Notes: generated by a model from the sequence alone, not told the origin. Shown: positions 6,394 to 15,579, counted from the stretch's first letter. The stretch: 35,661 nt of DNA from Bradyrhizobium liaoningense (GCF_018130785.1 NZ_JAFCJT010000040.1:1-35661); one strand, 5' to 3'. Translations and numbers: made by a program.

Positions 6394-9099
6394 ATGTTCG
6401 ACGGCCCGTTTGACGTCTTTGCGCTGATCATTGCGATCATCGCCTTCCTGGTCGCGATCAAGGCTTCCAGCCAGGCTGCCGAGCTGCGCCGCCGGCTGAG
6501 CTCGCTCGAAGAAACGTTTTACGCACAGCGGCAGGTTCAGCCGCCACCGTTGATGCCTGCGCATGTGCAAGCTGAAGCGCCCGCAACAACTTCCGCAGAA
6601 CCGCCGCCGCTTGCGCCCGAAGCCGAGACGGCGCCGCCACCTCTCGTCGCCGAAGACGTTGCGCCGCCCCCGCTCGAAGCGAGCACCGGCGCCGACGCAC
6701 CGCCGCCTTTGCCCGCGCCAGCACCCGGCTTCGAGGAGCGGCTCGGCACGCGCTGGGTGGTATGGATCGGCGGCCTTGCGCTCGCACTCGGCGGCTTCTT
6801 CATGGTGCGCTATTCGATCGAGGCCGGCCTCGTCGGCCCCGGCGTGCGCGTGTTCCTCGGCGGCCTGTTCGCAACCGCGCTGCTCGGCGCCGGCGAATGG
6901 TCGCGGCGCAAGGAGAGCATCTCCAACATCCAGGCGCTTCCGATCGCCAATATCCCCGCGATCCTCACCGCGGCCGGAACGGCCGTAGCGTTCGCGACCA
7001 TCTACGCCGCCTACGCGCTCTATGGCTTCCTCGTGCCCGCCACCGCTTTCGTGCTGCTCGGCCTCGTCGCGCTCGGCACGCTCGCGGCGGCACTGTTGCA
7101 TGGGCCCGCACTCGCGGGCCTCGGCGTGGTCGGCGCGTTCGTGACGCCGATCCTCGTCTCCAGCGGCAAGCCGGATTATTGGGCGCTCTACATCTATCTT
7201 GCGATCGTCACCGCCGCGAGCTTCGGCCTCGCGCGCATCCGGCTGTGGCGCTGGCTCGCGGTCACGACCATCGCCTTCGCCATGCTCTGGATCTTCCCGG
7301 GGCTCGATACCAGCGAGCTGCAGGTCGCACCGCACGTCTTCCACGTCATCGCGGGTTTCGTGCTCGCCGCCCTCCTCGTCGTCTGCGGCTTCATGTTCGG
7401 CCCCACGATAGAGGACGGGGAGATCGAGCCGGTCTCGTCGAGCTCGCTCGGCGCCTATCTGTTCGGCGCGATGCTGATCGTGCTGTCGAGCGCGCATGCG
7501 GACCTTGCGCTGATCGCCTTCGCGCTGCTCGTCGGCGGGACGCTGGTCGTCGTCTGGCGCGCGCCGGCGGCGACCGGCGCGCTGGGCGCGGCCGCAGCGA
7601 CCGTCTTCATCGTGTTCGCCGAATGGGCGGTGCGCGCCAATCCCGACATGCTGGTGCTGCCGGGCGGTCCGATGCCCGGCGTCGGGCCAACGGCGATCGA
7701 CAGCTCGGTGACGCTGCATCTGGTGATGGCCGCAATCTTCGCTGCCGGCTTCGGCATCGCGGGCTTTCTCGCGCAGGGCCGCTCGAACTCGGCGGTCATC
7801 CCGGTGGTGTGGTCGGCGGCAGCGGTTGCGACGCCGATCGCGATCCTCGTTGCGCTCTACGCACGCATCGCCCATCTCGACCGCTCGATCCCGTTCGCGA
7901 TCCTCGCGGTGCTGCTTGCCGCCGCCTTTGGCGCAGCGACCGAAGCGCTGGCGCGCCGCGACAATCGGCCGGGCGCTGCGACCTCCGTCGCGCTGTTCGC
8001 GACCGGCACGCTCGGCGCGCTGGCGCTGGCGCTGACCTTCGCCCTCGAAAAGGGCTGGCTCACCATCGCGCTGGCGCTGATGTCGCTCGGCACGGCCTGG
8101 ATCTCGTTGCAGCGGCCGATCCCGGTCCTGCGCCGGCTCGCCGCCATCTTTGCCGCGATCGTGACCGCGCGCATCGGCTATGATCCGCGCATCGTCGGCG
8201 ATGCCGTCGGCACCACGCCGATCTTCAACTGGCTGTTGTGGGGCTACGGCCTGCCGGCGGCCTCGTTCTGGGGCGCGAGCATCTTCCTGCGCCGTCGCGG
8301 TGACGATCCGCCGCTGCGCATCGTGGAGACCGCCGCGATCCTGTTCACCGCGCTGCTGGCCTTCATGGAGATCCGGCATCTTGCCACCGGCGGCCGCATG
8401 ACGTCGGCCCCCTCGCTGCTCGAATTTGCCCTGCAAGTCTGCGCCGCGCTCGCCATGGCGATCGGGCTGGAGCGGCTGCGGCTGAGGAGCCACAGCATCG
8501 TTCACAATGTCGGCGCGGTCGCGCTCACTGCGATCGCCGGGCTCATCAGCGTGTTCGGCCTGCTGATCCTGGAGAATCCGTGGCTGCTCTCCAGCGTCAA
8601 TGTCGGAGGTCACGTCTTCAACCTGCTGCTGCTCGGCTACGCTCTCCCGGCCGTGCTGATGCTGCTGCTGTCCTATGCGGTGGCCGGACATCGCCCCGTC
8701 GCCTATGCGAACACAATGGCCGGCGGTGCGCTGGTGTTCGCGCTCACCTATGTGACGCTGGAGATCCGCCGCTTCTATCACGGCCCGGTCCTGCTTTACG
8801 GCGCCACCACGGGCGCGGAGCAATACACCTATTCGATCGGCTGGCTTGGCTTCGGCGTGGTGCTGCTCGGCGTCGGCATTCTCGTCAACTCCGAGCGGGC
8901 ACGGCTGGCGTCAGCCGCGGTGATCGCGCTGACGATCCTGAAGGCCTTCGTGATCGACATGTCGACGCTGACAGGCGTCTACCGCGCGCTGTCGTTCATG
9001 TGCCTCGGCATCGTGCTGGTCGCAATCGGCTGGCTCTACCAGCGCATCCTGTTCCGGCGACAGGTCGCACCGCCGCCGGCTCCGCAGGCGAGCACTTGA
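6394..9099 (+). CDS. DUF2339 large polytopic membrane protein
   Basis: A 901-residue protein. It opens with a membrane segment (DVFALIIAIIAFLVAIKA), a short helical region (ELRRRLSSLEETF), and then a Pro/Ala/Glu-rich linker of about 70 residues. From EERLGTRWVVWIGGLALALGGFFMVRYSIE (about 116-145) to the C-terminus it is an almost unbroken series of hydrophobic helices, more than 20 in number. This is the layout of DUF2339 proteins, whose function is not established; they are inner-membrane proteins. I chose ATG 6394 because GGAGG stands 6 nt upstream. The gene follows nadQ by 50 bp in the same direction and ends 3 bp from the stop of the opposing chemoreceptor gene. Codon use matches the neighbours. 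Confidence 0.85.
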   Translation: MFDGPFDVFALIIAIIAFLVAIKASSQAAELRRRLSSLEETFYAQRQVQPPPLMPAHVQAEAPATTSAEPPPLAPEAETAPPPLVAEDVAPPPLEASTGADAPPPLPAPAPGFEERLGTRWVVWIGGLALALGGFFMVRYSIEAGLVGPGVRVFLGGLFATALLGAGEWSRRKESISNIQALPIANIPAILTAAGTAVAFATIYAAYALYGFLVPATAFVLLGLVALGTLAAALLHGPALAGLGVVGAFVTPILVSSGKPDYWALYIYLAIVTAASFGLARIRLWRWLAVTTIAFAMLWIFPGLDTSELQVAPHVFHVIAGFVLAALLVVCGFMFGPTIEDGEIEPVSSSSLGAYLFGAMLIVLSSAHADLALIAFALLVGGTLVVVWRAPAATGALGAAAATVFIVFAEWAVRANPDMLVLPGGPMPGVGPTAIDSSVTLHLVMAAIFAAGFGIAGFLAQGRSNSAVIPVVWSAAAVATPIAILVALYARIAHLDRSIPFAILAVLLAAAFGAATEALARRDNRPGAATSVALFATGTLGALALALTFALEKGWLTIALALMSLGTAWISLQRPIPVLRRLAAIFAAIVTARIGYDPRIVGDAVGTTPIFNWLLWGYGLPAASFWGASIFLRRRGDDPPLRIVETAAILFTALLAFMEIRHLATGGRMTSAPSLLEFALQVCAALAMAIGLERLRLRSHSIVHNVGAVALTAIAGLISVFGLLILENPWLLSSVNVGGHVFNLLLLGYALPAVLMLLLSYAVAGHRPVAYANTMAGGALVFALTYVTLEIRRFYHGPVLLYGATTGAEQYTYSIGWLGFGVVLLGVGILVNSERARLASAAVIALTILKAFVIDMSTLTGVYRALSFMCLGIVLVAIGWLYQRILFRRQVAPPPAPQAST

Positions 9100-9102
9100 T
9101 GA

Positions 9103-10791
9103 TCAGGCCGCGCGGACCGACTCCAGGAACTGCGCGACCTCGACTTTGAGTCGCGTGCTGTCGGTCGCCAGCGATTTCGCTGCCGACAGCACCTCCGTCG
9201 ACGCCGAGCCGGTCTCGATCGCACCGCGCTGCACGTCCGTGATGTTCATCGAGACCTCCTGCGTGCCGACCGAAGCCTGCTGCACGTTGCGCGAGATCTC
9301 CTGCGTGGCCGCGCCCTGCTCCTCGACAGCGGCTGCGATGGCCGCCGACACCTCGGACAGCCGCTCGATGGTGCCGCCGATCTCCTGGATGGCGCTGACG
9401 GATTCCTGCGTCGCGGCCTGGATCCCGGAGACCTGCGCCCCGATCTCGCCGGTCGCTTTCGCGGTCTGCTCGGCCAGCGCCTTGACCTCGGAGGCGACGA
9501 CCGCGAAGCCGCGGCCGGCTTCACCGGCACGCGCCGCCTCGATGGTGGCGTTGAGCGCCAGCAGATTGGTCTGACCGGCGATGGTGTTGATCAGCTCGAC
9601 CACGTCGCCGATGCGCGATGCCGCCTGCGACAGCGCGTTGACGCGGTCGTTGGTCCGCGTGGCCTGCTCGACGGCCTCCGCGGCCATCCGCGCCGAATCC
9701 TGCACTCGGCGGCTGATCTCGGTGATGGAGGATGACAGTTCCTCCGAGGCGGACGCAACCGCCTGGACGTTGGTGGAGGCTTCCTCGGACGCCGCAGCGA
9801 CCACGGTGGCAAGCTCCTGTCCGCGCTGCGCCGTGTTGGTCAGCGTGGTCGCGGACGCCTCGAGCTCGGTCGAGGCCGACGACACGGTGCCGACGACCTC
9901 GCCGATCATGGCCTCGAACTTGCGGGTGATGGCGTCGACGCGGCGGCCGCGCTCGATCTTGGCCTCGGCGTCGGCCGCGGCAGCCTCGTCCGCCGCCTTC
10001 TTGGCGATCAGCGCCTCCTTGAATATCTGGAGCGCATCCGCCATCGAGCCGATCTCGGTCTTCTCGCCACGATGCGGCACCTCGGCGGAGAGGTCGCCTT
10101 CGCCAAGCGACTGCATCGGACGGATGATCGAGGCAATCCCGCGAGAAACGTCACGCACGAGATAATAGGCGGCACCGATCGCGATCACGACCGAGAACAC
10201 GATGATGCCGACCAGCACGCGGAAGATCGTGGCGTAGCTGTCGGCCGCCTGCTTCGTCTCCAGCTCGGCGCCCCGGTTGTTCATCTCGATGCCCTTCTGG
10301 AGCAGCGGGTCGGCGGCCTGGGCCATCTTCGCGACCTTGGTCTGCAACAGCTCGTTGGCATCGGTCGGGAAGCGGCCGACGCCCTTGCGCGACAGCGCCA
10401 TGACCTCCTGCACCCCGTTCAGGTATTCCGCCCATGCCCTGGCCCATTGCTCATAGAGCGAGCGCTCCTCGGCGGAGGTGATCAGCGGCTCGTAGACCCT
10501 GCGGGTCTGGTCGATGCGCGCCTGCAGCGAGGCGAGGCGCTTTTCGGCAGCTTCCTTGCCTTCAGCCGTGTCCTGCATCAGGTGCAGGCGGAGCGCGACG
10601 CGCAGCTCGTTGATGTCGGCGCGAAGCGACCCAAGCGCACGCACGCTCGGCAACCAGCTTTCCGCGATCTCGACGGTGTGAGAATTGATATTCTGCATGG
10701 TGCCTATCGCCGTCACGCCGATGCCGGCGAGCGACAGCACGAGGACCGACAACACAGTCAGAAGCTTGAACACGATCGACAACTTCGACAT
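9103..10791 (-). CDS. Methyl-accepting chemotaxis protein 1 (four-helix-bundle sensor)
   Basis: A 562-residue transmembrane chemoreceptor. TM1 is at about residues 8-28, a periplasmic four-helix-bundle domain of about 160 residues follows, TM2 is near 192-212 (VLVGIIVFSVVIAIGAAYYL), then HAMP and a long coiled-coil signalling domain. The hairpin tip that contacts CheA/CheW is visible around TNLLALNATIEAARAGEAGR. No CheR/CheB-binding pentapeptide is seen at the C-terminus (ends FLESVRAA). The periplasmic part resembles the 4HB_MCP type, ligand unknown. I chose ATG 10791 over a GTG one codon upstream. No che kinase or adaptor genes are in the window, so it must work with a cluster elsewhere. 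Confidence 0.93.
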   Translation of the reverse strand: MSKLSIVFKLLTVLSVLVLSLAGIGVTAIGTMQNINSHTVEIAESWLPSVRALGSLRADINELRVALRLHLMQDTAEGKEAAEKRLASLQARIDQTRRVYEPLITSAEERSLYEQWARAWAEYLNGVQEVMALSRKGVGRFPTDANELLQTKVAKMAQAADPLLQKGIEMNNRGAELETKQAADSYATIFRVLVGIIVFSVVIAIGAAYYLVRDVSRGIASIIRPMQSLGEGDLSAEVPHRGEKTEIGSMADALQIFKEALIAKKAADEAAAADAEAKIERGRRVDAITRKFEAMIGEVVGTVSSASTELEASATTLTNTAQRGQELATVVAAASEEASTNVQAVASASEELSSSITEISRRVQDSARMAAEAVEQATRTNDRVNALSQAASRIGDVVELINTIAGQTNLLALNATIEAARAGEAGRGFAVVASEVKALAEQTAKATGEIGAQVSGIQAATQESVSAIQEIGGTIERLSEVSAAIAAAVEEQGAATQEISRNVQQASVGTQEVSMNITDVQRGAIETGSASTEVLSAAKSLATDSTRLKVEVAQFLESVRAA

Positions 10792-11073
10792 CACAGCAAA
10801 TCCCGATGAGACCTAGCAACGCACAAATCACCTGCGCCGCCATCGTCACGACGGACGACAGGGCGGAAGTCAGTTCAACAATGCTGGCTGGTTCTTATCC
10901 CGTAAGATTGCGCGCATAGTTGCAAACAGGCGTTAACAGGAACCTACGTGGAACTACGGAATTCGCTATCGCCGACGTCATATGTTCGGCAATCACGCGT
11001 TGCAGCGCACCGAATATCGCGCAGCCACACCAGCGCACCGCGATGCGCGGTTCGAACAAGGCGGCTGACGACC

Positions 11074-13044
11074 TCACGCCGCCCGCACCGACTCCAGAAA
11101 GCGCGCGACCTCGTGCTTCAGCCGGTTGCTCTCCTGCGAGAGCGATTGCGCCGCCGAATGAACCTGGGCCGACGCAGCCCCGGTCTCGCCGGCGCCGCGC
11201 TGGACGTCGCCGATATTCGCCGACACCTCCGAGGTGCCGTGCGCAGCATGCTGGATGTTGCGGGAGATTTCCTGCGTGGCGGCGCCCTGCTCCTCCACTG
11301 CCGCGGCGATGGCCGAGGAAATCTCCGACATCCGTGCGATGGTGTCGCCGATCTCCTTGATCGCACCGACCGAGTCCTGCGTCGCGGTCTGGATCGCGCC
11401 GATGTGCTGGCTGATCTCGCCCGTGGCCTTCGCGGTCTGCTCGGCGAGTGCCTTCACTTCGGTCGCGACAACCGCAAAGCCCTTGCCGGCTTCGCCCGCC
11501 CGTGCCGCCTCGATCGTGGCATTCAGCGCCAGCAGATTGGTCTGGCTGGCGATAATGTTGATCAGCTCGACCACGTCGCCGATGCGACCTGCCGCCTTCG
11601 TCAGTTCGGCGACGCGCGAATTGGTGCGCTGGGCCTGCTCCACCGCGACGTCGGCAACGCGCGAGGATTCCTGCACCTGCCGGCTGATCTCGGAGATCGA
11701 GGTGGTCATCTCCTCGCTGGCCGAGGACACCGACTGCACATTCGCGGACGCTTCCTCCGAAGCCGCGGCCACCGCCGTGGCAAGCCCGTTACCGCGCTCG
11801 GCGGCCTGTGTCAGCGTGTTGGAGGACGCCTCGAGCTCGGTTGCCGCCGATGACACCGTGTCGATGACTTCGCCGACCGCGCCTTCAAACACATCGGCAA
11901 GACGCTGCATATCCGCCCTGCGCCGTTCGCGCCCGCGTGCGTCAGCTTCGGCCTGCTCGGCGCGCAGACGTTCGGCCTCCGCCATATTGGTTCTGAACAC
12001 CTCGACCGCACCGGCCATCTCGCCGATCTCGTCCTTGCGCCCGACGCCGGGAATGGAGATCGAGAGCTCGCCGCGTGCAAGCCGCGTCATCGCACCGACC
12101 ATGCCGGTCAATGCCTTCGAGATCGAGCGTCCCAGGAAGAAGCCAACCACGGCGAGCACGACGACGGTGACGGCGAAGGCAATCATCATCCACAGGCGTA
12201 CCGCATCGCGCGTTGCGGCTTCCGCGGCGTCGGCCTGCTTGTACATTGCGTCGACGGCGATCCGCACCTCGACCATGGAGGGTTCGAGCTCGCGGAATGT
12301 CTTCATCATGCTGGCGTCCAGCGCAGCGCCCTGCTGCGCGGTCTCGGCCCAGGCCGCGAACTCGGACTGGTACTTCTGGAGCTTGGCCGTGATGTCGTTC
12401 ATCACCGCTGTCGGAACTGCGACCACCTCGATCGCCTTGGAGAATTCGACCGCGGCCTTCTTCACTTCGGCAATATATTTGGGGTCGCGTCGCAGCATGA
12501 AGTCCTTCTCGTGCCGGCGCATCATCAACATCCAGCTCGTCGTTCTGGGATCGTCGATCTCCTTGAGCTTCACCTCGATGTCGTGCACGGCGGCGCGGAG
12601 CGAGTCGGACAGGCCAAGCGACTCGTTCAGCCCTATTCTGGTCTCGGCCACGACGAGCGCCTTGAAATCCTCGGCATAGCGTTTGAAGCCGTCATGCGCC
12701 TGCCTGGTCTTGTCGGACAGCGCGCTCATGCCGCCGACCGCCATCAACCGCTCGACCTCGTCGAAATCGCGGTTGATCGGTCCCATCAGCTCGGCATGGG
12801 CCTTGGCGTAGCTTTCGTTGCGGCGCTGCTGAAAATTCTTCTCGCTGCGGCGCGCCTCCAGCATCTCGATCGTGAGCTGCTTGTTGAGGTCAGCGATCGC
12901 GCGGGCGCGGTTGGCAACGGTGCGGGAGGCGTCCTGAGAGAGGCTGCCGATCTCGTAGATCGCGCCGAAGACGATGAGACCGACAAGGCCGAAGAGACCG
13001 ATCGCCATGACCTTGTGGGTGAGGCGTATGGAAGAGCCGCTCAT
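11074..13044 (-). CDS. Methyl-accepting chemotaxis protein 2 (HBM-type sensor)
   Basis: A 656-residue chemoreceptor, larger than its neighbours because of a longer periplasmic domain. TM1 (about 11-32) is followed by about 250 residues of helices with KNFQQRRNESYAKAHAEL and MLMMRRHEKDFMLRRDPKY. The RRHEKDF-LR pattern marks the helical bimodular (HBM) sensor domain, known from the Pseudomonas receptor McpS, which binds TCA-cycle acids. TM2 (VVVLAVVGFFLGRSI) is followed by HAMP and the signalling domain with EAARAGEAGKGFAVVATEVK. I chose ATG 13044 because CGGAG lies upstream; the frame stays open to 13653 but that part is antisense to the next receptor's 3' end in the wrong frame. The ligand prediction (dicarboxylate-like) is inference from the domain. 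Confidence 0.92.
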   Translation of the reverse strand: MSGSSIRLTHKVMAIGLFGLVGLIVFGAIYEIGSLSQDASRTVANRARAIADLNKQLTIEMLEARRSEKNFQQRRNESYAKAHAELMGPINRDFDEVERLMAVGGMSALSDKTRQAHDGFKRYAEDFKALVVAETRIGLNESLGLSDSLRAAVHDIEVKLKEIDDPRTTSWMLMMRRHEKDFMLRRDPKYIAEVKKAAVEFSKAIEVVAVPTAVMNDITAKLQKYQSEFAAWAETAQQGAALDASMMKTFRELEPSMVEVRIAVDAMYKQADAAEAATRDAVRLWMMIAFAVTVVVLAVVGFFLGRSISKALTGMVGAMTRLARGELSISIPGVGRKDEIGEMAGAVEVFRTNMAEAERLRAEQAEADARGRERRRADMQRLADVFEGAVGEVIDTVSSAATELEASSNTLTQAAERGNGLATAVAAASEEASANVQSVSSASEEMTTSISEISRQVQESSRVADVAVEQAQRTNSRVAELTKAAGRIGDVVELINIIASQTNLLALNATIEAARAGEAGKGFAVVATEVKALAEQTAKATGEISQHIGAIQTATQDSVGAIKEIGDTIARMSEISSAIAAAVEEQGAATQEISRNIQHAAHGTSEVSANIGDVQRGAGETGAASAQVHSAAQSLSQESNRLKHEVARFLESVRAA

Positions 13045-13130
13045 TGAATGTGCTCCGATACGTTCGATACGCAATAAAGGAAGGGCGACTCGGCACCCGA
13101 ATATTGCGAGATCATGACTGCATCGGTTTT

Positions 13131-13147
13131 CCGGAAGGTTAACCGTG
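13131..13147 (-). promoter_or_regulatory. Motif shared upstream of receptor genes 2 and 3 (copy a)
   Basis: Plus-strand CCGGAAGGTTAACCGTG lies 87 bp upstream of the receptor 2 start. Nearly the same sequence is at 15041-15058 upstream of receptor 3. It includes a GGTTAACC palindrome. It may be a regulator site or a remnant of the duplication that produced the genes. Confidence 0.35.
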
Positions 13148-13186
13148 CAGGCCTTCTCTCCGCAGTATCTGCCGCGACGCATTGCG

Positions 13187-13214
13187 AACCGCCGCGCGTC
13201 CTCGCGCGGCGGTT
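13187..13214 (-). terminator. GC-rich hairpin 3' of receptor gene 3
   Basis: Perfect 12-bp stem AACCGCCGCGCG/CGCGCGGCGGTT with a 4-nt loop, 36 bp beyond the stop of the third receptor gene. No U-run follows on the minus strand, so it is a hairpin-type 3' end or rho-aided terminator and not a classic intrinsic one. Confidence 0.5.
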
Positions 13215-13249
13215 GCAGTGGGCGGATGATTTGCCAAGAACGGCCGCCC

Positions 13250-14992
13250 TCAGGCGGCGCGCACCGTGGTGAGGAACTTACCAACCTCGAGCTTGAGGCG
13301 ATTGCTGTCGCCGGACAGCGACTGCGCCGCCGAAAGCACCTGCGACGACGCCGAGCCGGTCTCGCTCGCGCCGCGTTGCACGTCGGTGATGTTGGACGAC
13401 ACTTGATGGGTGCCTTCCGCCGCCTGCTGCACGTTGCGGGAGATTTCCTGCGTCGCGGCGCCCTGCTCTTCGACGGCAGCCGCGATGGTCGAGGAGATTT
13501 CCGACAGCTTCTCGATGGTGTCGCTGATGTCCCTGATGGCACCGACCGAATGCTCGGTCGCGGCCTGGATGCTGGCGATCTGCTGGCCGATCTCGCCGGT
13601 CGCCTTGGCGGTCTGCTCGGCGAGCGCCTTGACTTCGGAGGCGACCACGGCAAAACCGCGGCCCGCTTCGCCGGCGCGCGCGGCCTCGATCGTGGCGTTG
13701 AGCGCCAGCAGGTTGGTCTGGCCGGCGATGGTGTTGATCAGCTCGACGACGTCGCCGATCCGCGTCGCCGCCTTCGACAGCTCGCTGACGCGCTCGGTGG
13801 TGGTGCGGGCCTGGCCGACGGCTTCGCTCGCCACGCGCGCGGATTCCTGCACCTGCCGGCTGATCTCGGTGATCGACGACGACAGCTCTTCCGTTGCCGA
13901 CGCCACCGACTGCACGTTGGTGGAGGCCTCTTCTGAGGCTGCCGCGACCACGGTGGTGAGCTGCTGCGTGCGCTCCGCGGTCGAGGTGAGCGTGGTGGCG
14001 GATGCTTCAAGCTCGGTGGAAGCCGATGACACCGTACCGACGATCTCGCCGACGGCGCCTTCGAAGCTGTCGGCGAGCCTGCGCATCTCGGACTTGCGCT
14101 GCTCGGCTGCGAGCTGATCCTGCCGCGACTTGGCTTCCGCGTCCTCCCGCGCCTTCTGTTCGGACACAACCTTGAATTTCTCGACGGCACCGGCGACTTC
14201 GCCGACCTCGTCCTTGCGGCCGAGGCCAGGCAGCACCACGGAGAAATCGCCGCCGGCGAGCTTCTCCATCGCCGCAGTCAATGCGCGCATGGGCCGCGCG
14301 ATGCTGAAGACGGAGAAGATGCATGCACCGATCAGAACCAGCGCGACCAGCAGACCGGTGATGAACGAGGTCCGCGCCACCGACGCCGCCTCTGCTTCGG
14401 CCTCAGCGCGGGCTTCGGCGCTCTTCTGCTTCGCAAAATTGGTGATCTCGTTGGTCAGCTCCGAGATCTCTTCGTTGATCGGCGCCAGCGTTTCCTTGCG
14501 GATGCGGTCGATATCGGACACCAGCTTTGCGTACTGCGCCGCCGCTTCGCCGTCCTTCTTGCCTTCGAGCGCGAGCTCCTGCTTGCGGATCGTTTCGATT
14601 TGCTGCTCGCCCTTCTGGTAGTTGCCGATCAGCACAGTCAAACGGTCGATTCGTTTATGGTTCTCCGGCGAGTGCGACAGCTTCGTCATCTCGCCCGAGA
14701 ACTTCAGTGCCGCCGTCAGGCGATCATTGAAATAGGTGGCGGCCTTCTGCATTTCGGCCGACGAGGATGATGTCAGGATGTCGCGAATGCCGATCTGCAT
14801 CCCACGCACCGAGGCTTTCGCTTCTGCAGCGTTCTGCGCGACCGCCTGCTGCGCCGATGCGGCATTGCTGAGCTTCTGAACCTCGGCGCCGCCGCTCATC
14901 TGGAGGACGATCATCAGCGCGACGAGCCCGATGGTCAGTGCGGACGTGATCGCGAGCTTGGTGCCAATTCGCAGGTTCTGAATGAACATCAT
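13250..14992 (-). CDS. Methyl-accepting chemotaxis protein 3 (four-helix-bundle sensor)
   Basis: A 580-residue chemoreceptor. TM1 is at about 10-30 (LAITSALTIGLVALMIVLQM), the periplasmic helices span to about 205, TM2 is FITGLLVALVLIGACIFSVF, and HAMP and the signalling domain follow. The signalling hairpin (NLLALNATIEAARAGEAGR) and the last residues (VRAA) match receptors 1 and 2 closely, while the sensor part differs, so the three arose by duplication with sensor divergence. Just before TM2 there is an Ala/Glu-rich helix (AEARAEAEAEAAS). Start is ATG 14992, with GGGGA about 8 nt upstream; a second ATG follows at once. No C-terminal methylation-enzyme tether is visible. The ligand is unknown. 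Confidence 0.93.
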   Translation of the reverse strand: MMFIQNLRIGTKLAITSALTIGLVALMIVLQMSGGAEVQKLSNAASAQQAVAQNAAEAKASVRGMQIGIRDILTSSSSAEMQKAATYFNDRLTAALKFSGEMTKLSHSPENHKRIDRLTVLIGNYQKGEQQIETIRKQELALEGKKDGEAAAQYAKLVSDIDRIRKETLAPINEEISELTNEITNFAKQKSAEARAEAEAEAASVARTSFITGLLVALVLIGACIFSVFSIARPMRALTAAMEKLAGGDFSVVLPGLGRKDEVGEVAGAVEKFKVVSEQKAREDAEAKSRQDQLAAEQRKSEMRRLADSFEGAVGEIVGTVSSASTELEASATTLTSTAERTQQLTTVVAAASEEASTNVQSVASATEELSSSITEISRQVQESARVASEAVGQARTTTERVSELSKAATRIGDVVELINTIAGQTNLLALNATIEAARAGEAGRGFAVVASEVKALAEQTAKATGEIGQQIASIQAATEHSVGAIRDISDTIEKLSEISSTIAAAVEEQGAATQEISRNVQQAAEGTHQVSSNITDVQRGASETGSASSQVLSAAQSLSGDSNRLKLEVGKFLTTVRAA

Positions 14993-15040
14993 CGAAGCAA
15001 TCCCCGGATACGCATTGCCGCGCCGACGCGCGCGAACAGT

Positions 15041-15058
15041 CCGGGAAGGCTAACCGCG
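15041..15058 (-). promoter_or_regulatory. Motif shared upstream of receptor genes 2 and 3 (copy b)
   Basis: Plus-strand CCGGGAAGGCTAACCGCG lies 49 bp upstream of the receptor 3 start and aligns with copy a with two substitutions and one insertion. Downstream TTAACGTTAA at 15071-15080 is also palindromic. The function is unproven. Confidence 0.35.
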
Positions 15059-15216
15059 AGGTTGCTCATTAACGTTAAGCGTGGCCGCGGCAGCCTAGGT
15101 AGAAATACTGAATTGATGCTTAAACTACTGCAGTCGCGCACTTTTCGCGTGCAACGAAATGGATCTCGCGGATTTGCATGCGCCGGCGTCCGTTAACGGT
15201 TGCCCGTTCGCGGTCA

Positions 15217-15450
15217 TCAGCACACGGTCTCACCGACCAGGCTGACGCGGAAGACCGGCTTCTTGTTCTCGTCGAGCAGCTCCATGCTCCACTTCGCATT
15301 CGGCTTCAGGTTGCGCGCGATGCTGCCGAGCAGGTTGGCGCAGACCTCGCTCATCTCGGCCCAGGCGGCGGCGCGATCGTCGAACTCGTACGGCTGGTCG
15401 GCGGCGCCGGAATAACAACCGGTACTGATGCGGAAGAAATACAGCGACAT
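15217..15450 (-). CDS. Small DUF6894-type protein
   Basis: A 77-residue protein starting MSLYFFRISTG and ending with WSMELLDENKKPVFRVSLVGE. The YFF start, an Ala/Glu helix in the middle and a closing D-E-x-G/K-x-x-V-F strand match the small DUF6894 proteins that are abundant in Bradyrhizobium, with no known function. I chose ATG 15450 (AAGGG upstream) over an in-frame upstream start at 15483. It is cytoplasmic with no signal peptide. It stands alone between receptor 3 and a secreted protein gene, both on the same strand. Confidence 0.75.
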   Translation of the reverse strand: MSLYFFRISTGCYSGAADQPYEFDDRAAAWAEMSEVCANLLGSIARNLKPNAKWSMELLDENKKPVFRVSLVGETVC

Positions 15451-15513
15451 CGTAGAACCCTTGCGCCCCCCGGCCCTGCGCAAACTGGGACGCGAGTCGC
15501 TACCAAGGCATGA

Positions 15514-15548
15514 AAGCCGCCGTCCGTATGACTACGGCGCGGCGGCTT
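15514..15548 (-). terminator. Hairpin 3' of the secreted protein gene (outer)
   Basis: Arms AAGCCGCCG (15514-15522) and CGGCGGCTT (15540-15548) form a perfect 9-bp stem with a 17-nt loop between the secreted-protein gene and the DUF6894 gene. The minus-strand side is not U-rich. Confidence 0.4.
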
Positions 15549-15579
15549 GGCGATAGATGAATATCTTCAACGACAGGAT

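Noticed and set aside
6340..8823. 827-residue minus-strand frame opposite the DUF2339 gene
   Set aside because: The product is a charged Arg/Asp/Gln-rich shadow caused by GC codon bias; the plus strand encodes a coherent membrane protein.
13045..13653. Extension of receptor 2 to an 859-residue frame
   Set aside because: The added part overlaps the 3' end of receptor 3 in another frame, is Arg/Ser/Pro-rich nonsense, and a good ribosome site and typical membrane N-terminus stand at 13044.
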